In this document: positions 18,553-26,304 of the stretch, piece after piece
Layout: the number at the start of each line of letters is the position of its first letter
Numbering within the stretch: position 1 is the first letter of the stretch
DNA from: Methyloligella solikamskensis
Lineage (GTDB): Bacteria; Pseudomonadota; Alphaproteobacteria; Rhizobiales; Methyloligellaceae
Assembly (NCBI RefSeq): GCF_042676065.1
Contig: NZ_JBHTJO010000001.1
Span: forward strand, 1,550,001-1,614,000
Reading direction: 5' to 3'
Length of the DNA stretch: 64,000 nt
Position numbers and translations under genes: made by a program
The notes under the pieces: model-generated
Databases searched by the model: none
What the model was told of the DNA's origin: nothing
What the model saw: only the letters and a program-made list of their open reading frames with translations

Positions 18553-20055
18553 CTAGCTGGCGTCCGGCTCGCCCGTCTCCTGAACGATGGGGAGGTGGCC
18601 GGAGCGGATATGCAGGTCGCGCTGCGGGAAGGGAATCTCGATATTGTATTTGGAGAGCGAGGTCTCGATAGCCCAGCAATAGGCGGCGTTGACGGCCGCC
18701 GGGCGCTGCACCGATTCCGGATCGAGCCAGACAACAAGCTCGAAATCGAGGGCACTGTCGCCGAAGCCCACGAGCCAGACCTGGGGCTCGCGTCCCTTCA
18801 CGCCGAGCAGAGTGTGGTGGACCTCTTCGGCCGCTTCGAGCCCCGCCTTACGCACCAGCTCCTTGTCGGTGCCGTAGGCGACGCCGAAGGGGATGCGCAT
18901 GCGGCGGAAAGCGTCCCGGTGGGTCCAGTTCACCATCTGCTTCGAGATGAACTCGGAGTTCGGGACCAGGATGTCGATATTGTCGTTGGTGGTGACCAGG
19001 GTGCTGCGGATGGTGATCTCGCGGACGCTGCCACGCACCGTGTCGGAGAGCTCGATGAAGTCGCCGACCTTGATGCTCCGTTCTGAGAGCAGAATGATGC
19101 CTGCGACAAGGTTGCTGAAGACCGATTGCAGGCCGAAGCCGATGCCCACGCCGATGCCGCCGAACAGGACGGTGAGGGCGGTGAGGTCGACGCCCACGGC
19201 GCTCAGCGCGATCATGATGGCGCCGAACAGCAGCGCCAGGCGGATGCTCTGACCGATCAGGGTGCGCACCGACGGCGTGAAGGCGCTGGTCCTGCGGATG
19301 CGGGTGTTGAGCACGCCGGCCACGACGCTGGCGATCCAGATCAGCAGGGCTGCGAACAGGACCCCTTTCAGCACGAGATAGAGCGAAAGGCGCATGGCGC
19401 CCATGCGCAGGGCCACGCTGTCCAGGAAAGCGACGGTCGGGTCGAGCAGCTGCAGGATATTGAGGGCGGCGATGATCCACGCCACGGTGGCGAACGTCTT
19501 CGACCAGAACGGGTCGGGCACCAGGGTGGAGAACAGGCGGATCAGGATCCAGGCGTTCAGCAGGCTCGCCACGGCAGTCAGGATCACCCGTTCGAAGCCG
19601 AACTGGCCGAGCACCGATGCACCGAACCAGAGCAGTATGACGGCGATCAGCGGCACCACCAGATTGAAGATGACCTTTCGAAGCTCGATCAGGGTCTGGT
19701 AGCTCGATGCATCCGGCTCGGGCCAAAGCCTGGCCAGGAGCCGCTTGGCGGGGTGCGCCAGCCCATAGGCCGCGCTTGCGGCCAGCGCCACGACCAGAAG
19801 CTCCATGACGACGCCCCAGGTCAGGACGTGGGTTCGGACGAAATCGATGGCCCGCTCGGTCCATGACATGGCCGCATCGACGGTTTCGTCGAGGCTTTCG
19901 GAGACGGATTCCAGCTCGGACGGACCCGATGGCTCGGGGGGTGGCGAAGGAGCCGCCGGAGGGGGAGACGGAGCAGTGCCGATAGCGCCTTCGGTCCGCG
20001 GGCCGGGGGTGGACCCTTGGGCAAGAAGAAGTTCGGCGAGAAGCAAGCGGCTCAC
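18553..20055 (-). CDS. MscS-family mechanosensitive channel (second copy)
   Basis: Inner-membrane channel of 500 aa. A signal-like N-terminus and a Pro/Ser-rich low-complexity stretch (about 17-45) precede five or six membrane segments. The pore helix (LTALTVLFGGIGVGIGFGLQSVFSNLVAG) and beta-domain (KVGDFIELSDTVRGSVREI) match MscS closely, as do TNDNIDILVPNSEF and the C-terminal domain. The two MscS proteins of this window are only distantly alike. The start is a GTG at 20055 with no strong ribosome site, so it could be further in. Confidence 0.9.
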   Translation of the reverse strand: MSRLLLAELLLAQGSTPGPRTEGAIGTAPSPPPAAPSPPPEPSGPSELESVSESLDETVDAAMSWTERAIDFVRTHVLTWGVVMELLVVALAASAAYGLAHPAKRLLARLWPEPDASSYQTLIELRKVIFNLVVPLIAVILLWFGASVLGQFGFERVILTAVASLLNAWILIRLFSTLVPDPFWSKTFATVAWIIAALNILQLLDPTVAFLDSVALRMGAMRLSLYLVLKGVLFAALLIWIASVVAGVLNTRIRRTSAFTPSVRTLIGQSIRLALLFGAIMIALSAVGVDLTALTVLFGGIGVGIGFGLQSVFSNLVAGIILLSERSIKVGDFIELSDTVRGSVREITIRSTLVTTNDNIDILVPNSEFISKQMVNWTHRDAFRRMRIPFGVAYGTDKELVRKAGLEAAEEVHHTLLGVKGREPQVWLVGFGDSALDFELVVWLDPESVQRPAAVNAAYCWAIETSLSKYNIEIPFPQRDLHIRSGHLPIVQETGEPDAS

Positions 20056-20152
20056 TTAGCAGAGCCTTTTCGCTTGGTTGTCCATGCGCATCATTCTAGC
20101 TCAAAATCGATCCACGCAAAGTCGAGATGGTTTTGCGGCGCTGGTCCGGCGA

Positions 20153-21160
20153 TCAAAACCATTTGAGTTTTCTGAACAGATAGACCTCGCCGATCAGGAC
20201 GATCACCAGAAGCGCGCAGGTGATCCAGAACCCCATGGTGTTCTGCACGCCGGGGATGCCGCCCACATTGACACCCAGGAGCCCCGTCACGAATCCGAGC
20301 GGCAGGAAGATCCCGGCGATCAAGGATAGTGCGTACATGCGGTGGTTCATGCCTTCGGCGAGGCGGTTGGAGATCTCGTCGCGGATCACGATGGCCCGGT
20401 CGCGGGCAGCATCGAGATCTTCGATATAGCGCTGCAGCTTGTCGGCGGATTCCCGGAGCAGGATCTCCAGATGCTGGTTCAGCCAACCCGGCCGTTCGAT
20501 GTGAATTCGGGCCAGCGCATCGCGCTGGGGGCCGATATAGCGGCGCATGCCCACGGCGGTCTGCCGGGCTTCGGTGATCTGGCCGCGGAGAGCGCCATAG
20601 TCGCGCTCCTCCAGATGCTCCTCAACCTCATCCAGGGTTTCGTCGAGCTCCACGACCACGGTGTTCATGCGCTCCGTCAGCCGTTCGGTGAGGCGTACGA
20701 AGAGCTCAGGCACGCTCTCGGCGCCCATCCGCTTGTCGACGAGATCGGAGAGCATGTCCCGTGGCGTCATTACCGGGCGGTAGCGGATGGTGATGAGGCG
20801 CTTTGCCGTGACGCACATGCGCAGGGCCACCATGTCGTCGGGGTCAGCGCCGGCGTTGAGGTTCACGGCGCGCAGGATCGCAAGCAACCCGTCGTCGGTC
20901 GTGAGCACGCGGGGCCTCGTCTCCTCTTCCAGGAGCACACGGCGGCTGAGCTCGCTCAAACCCGCCGTTTCCTCCAACCAGCGATGGGTGGCTTCGGCGG
21001 CGCTGTCGAGATGAACCCAAAGAGGGCCGTCTTCGGCGCTCCAACTGTCCAGGGCCTCCCAGCCGATGCGCTTGGCGCCGCCCTTGCCGTCCAGCACGCA
21101 GGCGAAGACGAGACCGTTGTCGCTTTCCGCGATGACGCCGGGAAGGGAGCTGCTGGCCAT
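20153..21160 (-). CDS. zntB: CorA-superfamily metal transporter, ZntB-like
   Basis: Predicted zinc or magnesium transporter of 335 aa. A large N-terminal cytoplasmic domain (about 1-265, with long helices such as RLTERLTERMNTVVVELDETLDEV) leads to two C-terminal membrane helices. The signature loop reads GLLGVNVGGIPG. The CorA GMN motif is GVN here, and NVGGIPG is typical of ZntB. Direction of transport and metal are inferred from the family only. The ATG at 21160 has GAGGTGA upstream. Confidence 0.88.
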   Translation of the reverse strand: MASSSLPGVIAESDNGLVFACVLDGKGGAKRIGWEALDSWSAEDGPLWVHLDSAAEATHRWLEETAGLSELSRRVLLEEETRPRVLTTDDGLLAILRAVNLNAGADPDDMVALRMCVTAKRLITIRYRPVMTPRDMLSDLVDKRMGAESVPELFVRLTERLTERMNTVVVELDETLDEVEEHLEERDYGALRGQITEARQTAVGMRRYIGPQRDALARIHIERPGWLNQHLEILLRESADKLQRYIEDLDAARDRAIVIRDEISNRLAEGMNHRMYALSLIAGIFLPLGFVTGLLGVNVGGIPGVQNTMGFWITCALLVIVLIGEVYLFRKLKWF

Positions 21161-21319
21161 GTCACCTCATCGGTTGCAGGGGGTCACTTTCGTTCCGCCA
21201 ATCTTGCCATGGATGGCCGGCCATCACGACTCCCGTCGCGTGCGGGTGGCCACGGACTGGCCTATGCTCCTTCCGGTCTTCCATTGGTTCGCCGCTCGGC
21301 GTGAAAGGTCCCCGAAGAG

Positions 21320-21562
21320 ATGTCCAGCAAGCGTTCTGTCCGCCCCTCTCCAGAGAGGGATGTCGTTGTGCGCTCCGGCCCGGCCGGTCCCGTTTCGGTC
21401 GGTGCGCTTGCCGTGGGCGCGCTCGCTGTCGGCGCCTTAGCGATCGGGGCGCTGGCTATCGGGCGGCTTGCCGTCGGGCGGGCCCATTTCCGGTCCTTGG
21501 AGGTGGACGAACTGACGGTCGGCAAGCTCAAGATCAAGGAACACGAGCCTCAAGACCGGTGA
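21320..21562 (+). CDS. Small GALA-repeat protein of unknown function
   Basis: An 80-aa protein made almost entirely of five-residue steps. Residues about 25-55 repeat (V/A)(V/I)GAL (VGALAVGALAVGALAIGALAIG), followed by LAVGRAHFRSLEVDELTVGKLKI with the same period. The pattern suggests a short beta-solenoid resembling pentapeptide-repeat folds rather than a membrane segment, though the Ala/Val/Leu content is high enough to be read as hydrophobic. Similar small proteins occur in alphaproteobacteria, but I know no function. A hairpin follows its stop. Confidence 0.6.
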   Translation: MSSKRSVRPSPERDVVVRSGPAGPVSVGALAVGALAVGALAIGALAIGRLAVGRAHFRSLEVDELTVGKLKIKEHEPQDR

Positions 21563-21568
21563 AAACGA

Positions 21569-21605
21569 CGACGCCTCTGCAGCCGGTCAGGGCAGGGAGG
21601 CGTCG
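21569..21605. terminator. Hairpin between convergent genes
   Basis: CGACGCCTC and GAGGCGTCG form a 9-bp stem between the GALA-repeat gene and the P450 gene, which converge here. There is no T-run on either side. Confidence 0.45.
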
Positions 21606-21644
21606 AGCGGTCGATCTTGATGCCCGAAAGGGGCCGGAAAGGCC

Positions 21645-22868
21645 TTAGGCAGCGGCTGCAATCTTCTCCGGATCGAAGGCGATGGGCAGGGAGATCGGTC
21701 CCGTGTTGCCGCTATCGGGCAGGAAATGCCCTTCGCCGTTCTTGCGGATGTTGCGCATCTGCTGGGGCAGCTTCTTGAAGGCCACCGTCATGTCGGACCG
21801 CGCGATGGCGTGGCCCAGGCAGTGGTGAACGCCACCGCCGAAGCCGAAATTGCGCGCCCGATCCTCGTTGGTGATGTCGAAACCGACGGGATCGAAGATC
21901 TCCGGATCGGTGCCGGCGGACTCGGAGATCATGTGAAGGGTGGTGCCCTTCTTGATCGTGAGGCCTTCGTACTCGAAATCGTCCCAGGCTTCGCGAGTGA
22001 CCCAGGTGATGGTCGGGCGGATCCGGAGGCATTCCTCGACCGCATTGGGGGCGAGATCGGGGTTGTCGCCCAGAAGCGCCCATTGGTCAGGGTGATCCAG
22101 GAACATGGAGATGCCGAGTCCGAGCTGGTTCCGGGTGGTATCGATTCCGGCGAAGACCAGCATGAGGATCATGTCCCGCAGCTCGTCGTCGGTCAGACGG
22201 TCGTTGTCCTCGGTCGCTGCCACGAGGTTCGACATGAAATCGTCGCCGCCCTTCTGCTGGCGGCGGCGTGCCACGATCTCGTCGGCATAGGCGTACATGC
22301 CCTCCGTGGCCTTGTTGATGCGATCCTCATGCTTCTTGAAGTCCACACCGAGGGCCAGACCCATATCGGCCGAAAGGTTCAGCACGTGCTCGGCCTCTTC
22401 CCTTGGCAGGCCAAGCACGTGGCAGAGCACTTGAGAGGCGTACGGATTGGCGAAGTCCGCCATGAAGTCACATTCGCCCTTATCGATGAACTCCTTGGTC
22501 AGCTCGTCCGCGATCTCGTGGAACTTCGGAAGCAAGCCCTGGATCACCCGCGGTGAGAATGCGGGGTTCACCAGCTTGCGCAGGCGGGAGTGATCCTCGC
22601 CTTCCAGGGCGAGGATGCTGCGCGACCACCAGTCGGCGAAGATGCCTTCTACCTCATTGTGGCCGGGCCAGGCGTGGCTGCCCTGGCGCAAGCCCTTGTG
22701 GAGGAGCAGCTTGCGCACGTGGTTATATTTCAGCACCGCGATGCCGTAGGGGGTGCGCGCGAACCAGCTTTGGTCGCGCGCCTCCTTTACCTGACTCCCA
22801 CGGATGGAGATGGTGGGGTCGGCGATGTCTACGAACGGAGCGTCTTCTAGCCGTACCGCATTTTCCAT
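21645..22868 (-). CDS. Cytochrome P450 monooxygenase
   Basis: Soluble bacterial class P450 of 407 aa. The I-helix oxygen-binding motif is AGIDTT (near 240), the ExxR motif is in EECLRIRP, and the haem-ligand loop is FGFGGGVHHCLG with the Cys near residue 350. GGAGAAG lies before the ATG. It follows a second gmaS-type gene by only 18 bases on the same strand, so the two are probably co-transcribed. That suggests a role in oxidising an amine or amide. No ferredoxin or ferredoxin reductase gene is adjacent. The substrate is unknown. Confidence 0.93.
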   Translation of the reverse strand: MENAVRLEDAPFVDIADPTISIRGSQVKEARDQSWFARTPYGIAVLKYNHVRKLLLHKGLRQGSHAWPGHNEVEGIFADWWSRSILALEGEDHSRLRKLVNPAFSPRVIQGLLPKFHEIADELTKEFIDKGECDFMADFANPYASQVLCHVLGLPREEAEHVLNLSADMGLALGVDFKKHEDRINKATEGMYAYADEIVARRRQQKGGDDFMSNLVAATEDNDRLTDDELRDMILMLVFAGIDTTRNQLGLGISMFLDHPDQWALLGDNPDLAPNAVEECLRIRPTITWVTREAWDDFEYEGLTIKKGTTLHMISESAGTDPEIFDPVGFDITNEDRARNFGFGGGVHHCLGHAIARSDMTVAFKKLPQQMRNIRKNGEGHFLPDSGNTGPISLPIAFDPEKIAAAA

Positions 22869-22886
22869 TGTTGCTTCTCCGCGTTG

Positions 22887-23745
22887 CTATGGCAGGTAGT
22901 CGAGATAGGTCTCGAGGTCCCAGTTTGTTGTGGTGTGCATGAAGCGTTCCCACTCGTCGCGCTTGTACTCGTCGTAGAGGCGGTACATCTCGCCGGGCAT
23001 GGCGGATTTGACGACGTCGTCCTTGGCCAGCGCCTCGAGGGCGTCGCCGAGGGACATGGGGAGCTTCTCCACCTTCTTGCCTTCCTCGATGGCGGCGTAG
23101 ATGTTGCGCTCCTCCGGCTTGCCGCAGGGGATCTCGTCGTCCAGGCCGTCATCCATGGCCTGCAGGAGACCGGCGCCCATCAGATACGGGTTCACCATGG
23201 AGTCCACGGAGCGGAACTCGAACCGGCCGGGTGCGGAGATGCGCAGACCCGTGGTGCGGTTCTGGAAGCCCCAGTCCTTGAAGACCGGCGCCCAGAAGCC
23301 GGTGTCCCACAGACGCCGGTATGAGTTCACGGTGGAGCAGCCGATGGCCGTCAGCGCATCGAGATGCTTGGTGATGCCGCCGATGGCGTACTGGCCGATC
23401 TGGCCGGGCATCTGGCTGTCGTCGCCTTCGGGCATGAAGGTGTTGTCGCCGCCGGAGCGATAGGTGAAGACCTCGTCCTGGCCGGCGCGGACCTTCTGGC
23501 CGAGCGGCTTGACGCCGTCCTCGCCGCCCTTCCACAGAGAGATGTTGTGGTGGCAGCCCGAGGCGGAGACACCCATGAAGGGCTTCGTCATGAAGCAGGC
23601 GATGAGGTTGAACTCGCGAGCGACCTGGGCGCAGATCTGACGGTAGGTGGTCAGGCGGTCCGCGTTGCGCACGACGTCGTCATAGGTCCAGTTGAGCTCC
23701 AGCTGGCCCGGCGCGTCCTCGTGGTCGCCCTGGATGATGTCGAGG
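22887..23745 (-). CDS. Second gmaS-like gene, 5' part lost in an assembly gap
   Basis: Encodes the last 286 or so residues of a glutamine-synthetase-family protein nearly identical to GmaS at 34049-35518. The only amino-acid change I found is Asp for Asn in GLDDEIPCG. Several silent changes (for example around 23224, 23322, 23347 and 23568) show it is a true paralogue, not a duplicated read. The stop is TAG here and TAA in the other copy. The frame is open right up to the N run, so the truncation is an assembly artefact or junction, not evidence of a pseudogene. The P450 gene follows at 18 bases. Confidence 0.88.
22891..23745 (-). repeat. Direct repeat with 34053-34907 (gmaS 3' part)
   Basis: About 855 bases match 34053-34907 in the same orientation with only scattered, mostly silent differences. 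Similarity starts just inside the stop codon and runs to the N gap, so its true upstream limit is unknown. Confidence 0.9.
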
Positions 23746-23755
23746 NNNNNNNNNN
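23746..23755. other. Assembly gap (10 N)
   Basis: Ten N bases. The sequence on the left is a gmaS paralogue cut mid-gene and that on the right is non-coding repeat DNA, so the join may hide an unknown length and the order of the two contigs is not proven. Confidence 0.99.
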
Positions 23756-23776
23756 CAGGGGCGGAACACACTCCGC

Positions 23777-23912
23777 TGTCATCCTCGGGCGCGCGAAGCG
23801 CGACCCGGGGATCCAGCAATCACCGACCTGCCTTGGTTGGCCCACAGGACGTATCAAGACAGGGGTTACTGGATTGCCCGGTCAAGCCGGGCAACGACAC
23901 TGAATTCGCGGT
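23777..23912. repeat. Dispersed inverted-repeat element, first of two
   Basis: Both ends carry versions of the same unit facing each other: TGTCATCCTCGGGC with GGATCCAGCAATCACC on the left, and GGTTACTGGATTGCCCGG with GGGCAACGACACTG on the right. The left end also holds the hairpin GCGCGAAGCGC. This is the look of the small intergenic repeats found in many alphaproteobacterial genomes. The 330 bases from 23746 to 24075 contain no gene. Confidence 0.7.
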
Positions 23913-23941
23913 AAGGGCTGCGCCCCGCCCCCATACTTAAG

Positions 23942-24047
23942 CGTCATACTGAGGTGCTCGGCGTGCAACGCCGAGCACCGAAGGATGGGACACACGCCGG
24001 GGCCACGCCTCCTTCGAGGCTCGCTACGCTCGCACCTCAGTATGACG
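23942..24047. repeat. Dispersed inverted-repeat element, second of two
   Basis: Perfect 16-bp terminal inverted repeats, CGTCATACTGAGGTGC (23942-23957) and GCACCTCAGTATGACG (24032-24047), enclose 74 bases. Nested inside is TGCTCGGCG-TGCAA-CGCCGAGCA (23955-23977). It carries no coding capacity. It resembles known alphaproteobacterial intergenic repeats and may be a non-autonomous mobile element. Confidence 0.75.
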
Positions 24048-24075
24048 GGGCTCGAGCACCGGAGAAGAGCAGTCC

Positions 24076-25482
24076 TTAGCCCCGGTCCTCGGGCATGCGG
24101 AGGCGCTCCAGATGAGAGCGCATGTCGATCACGGCGAGGTTCACGCCGCCGACATTGCTGGCCTCCCGCGCGGCTTTGGAGGCCAGGGTCACGATATCCT
24201 CGGCGTGCTCGTTGCCGGTCATGTTGGTGAGAATGCCGATGCTCGGGATGAGATAGATCTCCCTGGCATCGTGGATGATGGGCGCATCGAACTGCCGCTT
24301 GATGCGCGCGGCGAGATCGGCCGCGTCGGCATCCGCCTTCCCCGCCTCGTGCAGGACGACGAACTCGCCTTCACGCCAGGCGCAGAGAGAGTCGGCCGCT
24401 TCGAGGACATGGTCGATCCGGCCGGCCACATTGTCCATGGACCGGCTTTCGGAGAATTCGTTTCGCCCCGCAGTCTCGGGGGGCATGCCGGCAAGGCGGA
24501 CGACGGCCAGGCTCGCAGGTGCCGCCAGACCCGCCCGCTTCCGCCGAAGGGCCATCTCCAGCCGGTCCAGGAAGACGGCGCGGTCCGGCAGCCTGGTGCC
24601 GGGATCGCGCGGCGCCTTCGCGCGGGGCGGCTCGCGCCGCTGGCGCGCGAGATCCGTCACGAAGCCTTCGACGCCGAGGAGCTCGCCGCTGATGGAGAAA
24701 TTACCCTTTCCGTATTCGTGCACCCATTTCTCGATGCCCTGGGCGGTCCTGATCCGGTATTCCAGCTCGAAGGGTACGTTCTGGCACAAGGAGATCTGCA
24801 CGCCGTTCCAGACCTGCTCGCGGTCCTCCGGAACGATCAGATCGGCATAGGTCAGCTGCTGGCTGTTGATGAGGGCCTCGGTGGGATAGCCGGTCAGGCG
24901 TTCGCAGCCCTTGCTCATATATTCCATCGTCCATTGCCGGTTGTTGCGGCAGCGATAGACAAAGCCGGGAAGGTTGTTGATCAGAGTCTCGACGGTGCGA
25001 TGGCTGGCGGCACGCATGCTTTCCGCCCGCACCCGGGTGCCCACATCGGTGAGCGTGCCGACGAAGCCGATGCAGCGGTCGTTCTCGGCGATGACGGCCT
25101 GGGCGCCCGCCTCCAGATGCATCGTCTCGCCGGACCGGGTCAGGAAACGCAGGACGATTGTCTCCGCCGATTCTGCAGATTGCGGTTCGCCGCGCCGTGC
25201 CTCCAGAAAATCGAGCCAGCGTGCCTGATCCTGTGGATGCAGATAGGCGGAGCGCAGAAGCGATCGCGTCTCCTTCAGAGAAAAACCGGTGAGCCGCGAC
25301 CAGGCCGCATTGACGAAGCAGAGCGTGCCGTTGGGATCGGCCACGAAGACCACCGTGTCGATGGCATCCAGGAGCGACGCAAGCAGCGGCATGGAGGCCG
25401 CACGCGGACCGGACGCCGTGGGCGCCGGAAACTCGCCTTCCTTGACCAGGAACTGGGTCAAGCTCTCGATATGGGCGGTCAT
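24076..25482 (-). CDS. PAS-PAS protein with degenerate GGDEF domain
   Basis: Cytoplasmic sensor-like protein of 468 aa with no membrane segment. A first PAS domain (about 45-150, VVFVADPNGTLCFVNAAW) is followed by a second PAS/PAC (about 170-280, GFVYRCRNN and the PAC-like WVHEYGKG). A GGDEF-like fold covers about 300-455. The signature is REGEF in place of GG(D/E)EF and there is no RxxD inhibitory site, so cyclase activity is unlikely; it may bind GTP or act as a scaffold. The start at 25482 removes 25 unlikely N-terminal residues. It is downstream of the two-component pair on the same strand. Confidence 0.82.
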   Translation of the reverse strand: MTAHIESLTQFLVKEGEFPAPTASGPRAASMPLLASLLDAIDTVVFVADPNGTLCFVNAAWSRLTGFSLKETRSLLRSAYLHPQDQARWLDFLEARRGEPQSAESAETIVLRFLTRSGETMHLEAGAQAVIAENDRCIGFVGTLTDVGTRVRAESMRAASHRTVETLINNLPGFVYRCRNNRQWTMEYMSKGCERLTGYPTEALINSQQLTYADLIVPEDREQVWNGVQISLCQNVPFELEYRIRTAQGIEKWVHEYGKGNFSISGELLGVEGFVTDLARQRREPPRAKAPRDPGTRLPDRAVFLDRLEMALRRKRAGLAAPASLAVVRLAGMPPETAGRNEFSESRSMDNVAGRIDHVLEAADSLCAWREGEFVVLHEAGKADADAADLAARIKRQFDAPIIHDAREIYLIPSIGILTNMTGNEHAEDIVTLASKAAREASNVGGVNLAVIDMRSHLERLRMPEDRG

Positions 25483-25659
25483 GTCCACAGGCAGTCGGCT
25501 CTCAGTCAGTCCTGGTCCCCCGGTTCTTACCCGGCTATTGGCCCCGATGCCGCGCACGCGCGCATGGGTGTTTCGCTAGCTTAGCGCTTGACCAACGCTA
25601 GCAGGAGACGGTGCGGGAACAAATGCGGAGTACCCCCTGGGGGGTAGCGGGCGGGCAGC

Positions 25660-26304
25660 TCAGCTTGCAGTCAGAGCCCAGACGGCGGCTTCAAGGCGGG
25701 ATTGCAGGTTCAGCTTGCGGAGCAGGTTCTTGACGTGAACCTTGACCGTGCCGTCGCTGATATTGAGCTCGCGGGCGATGTGCTTGTTGCTCTTGCCGGC
25801 GCAGATGAGGTGGAGGATCTCCCGCTCCCGGGCGGTCAGGCACTCCTCGCTGGGGGGCGGTGACGGCGCGGTGCCCTCCCGAAGCGCGCCAACGAGCAGG
25901 CTCATGAGAGGCTCCACGAAGACGGTTTCGCCGCGGACCGCCTGGCGGACCTTCTCCAGGATCTCCTCCGGCTCGGCACCTTTTAAGAGATACCCGTCGG
26001 CGCCCGCGCGGACCGCGCCCAGAAAATCGTTCTGGTTCTCTGAGACGGTGAGCATGATGACCCGCGCCTTCAGGCCCGATTGCTTGATGGCCTTCAAAGC
26101 CTCAAGGCCGCTGCCCTCCCCCATGTTGAGATCCATGAGGATGAGGTCCGGATCGAGCGCTCCGGCGAGGGCAGTGCCTTCGTCGGCGCTGGCCGCCTCA
26201 CCGACGACTTCGATATCGGGCTCGCCCCCGATCAGCTCGGCGACGCCGCGGCGGAACAGCGGGTGGTCGTCGACAAGAAGGACGCGGCAGGATGGCTCGC
26301 TCAT
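25660..26304 (-). CDS. NarL/FixJ-type response regulator
   Basis: DNA-binding response regulator of 214 aa. The receiver domain (about 5-120) has the phospho-acceptor Asp in LILMDLNMG, the Thr in MLTVSE and the Lys in YLLKGAEP. The LuxR-type helix-turn-helix (about 150-212) reads LTAREREILHLICAGKSNK and ISDGTVKVHVKNLLRKL. Its start overlaps the histidine kinase stop by four bases, so the two are translated together and form a cognate pair. Its target genes are unknown. Confidence 0.94.
   Translation of the reverse strand: MSEPSCRVLLVDDHPLFRRGVAELIGGEPDIEVVGEAASADEGTALAGALDPDLILMDLNMGEGSGLEALKAIKQSGLKARVIMLTVSENQNDFLGAVRAGADGYLLKGAEPEEILEKVRQAVRGETVFVEPLMSLLVGALREGTAPSPPPSEECLTAREREILHLICAGKSNKHIARELNISDGTVKVHVKNLLRKLNLQSRLEAAVWALTAS

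Noticed and set aside
22887..23745. Second gmaS as a pseudogene
   Set aside because: The frame is intact to the N run; the missing 5' part is due to the gap, so decay is not shown.
23756..24075. Insertion sequence or transposase remnant at the gap
   Set aside because: The inverted repeats are clear but there is no transposase coding sequence or target duplication; only small dispersed repeats can be claimed.
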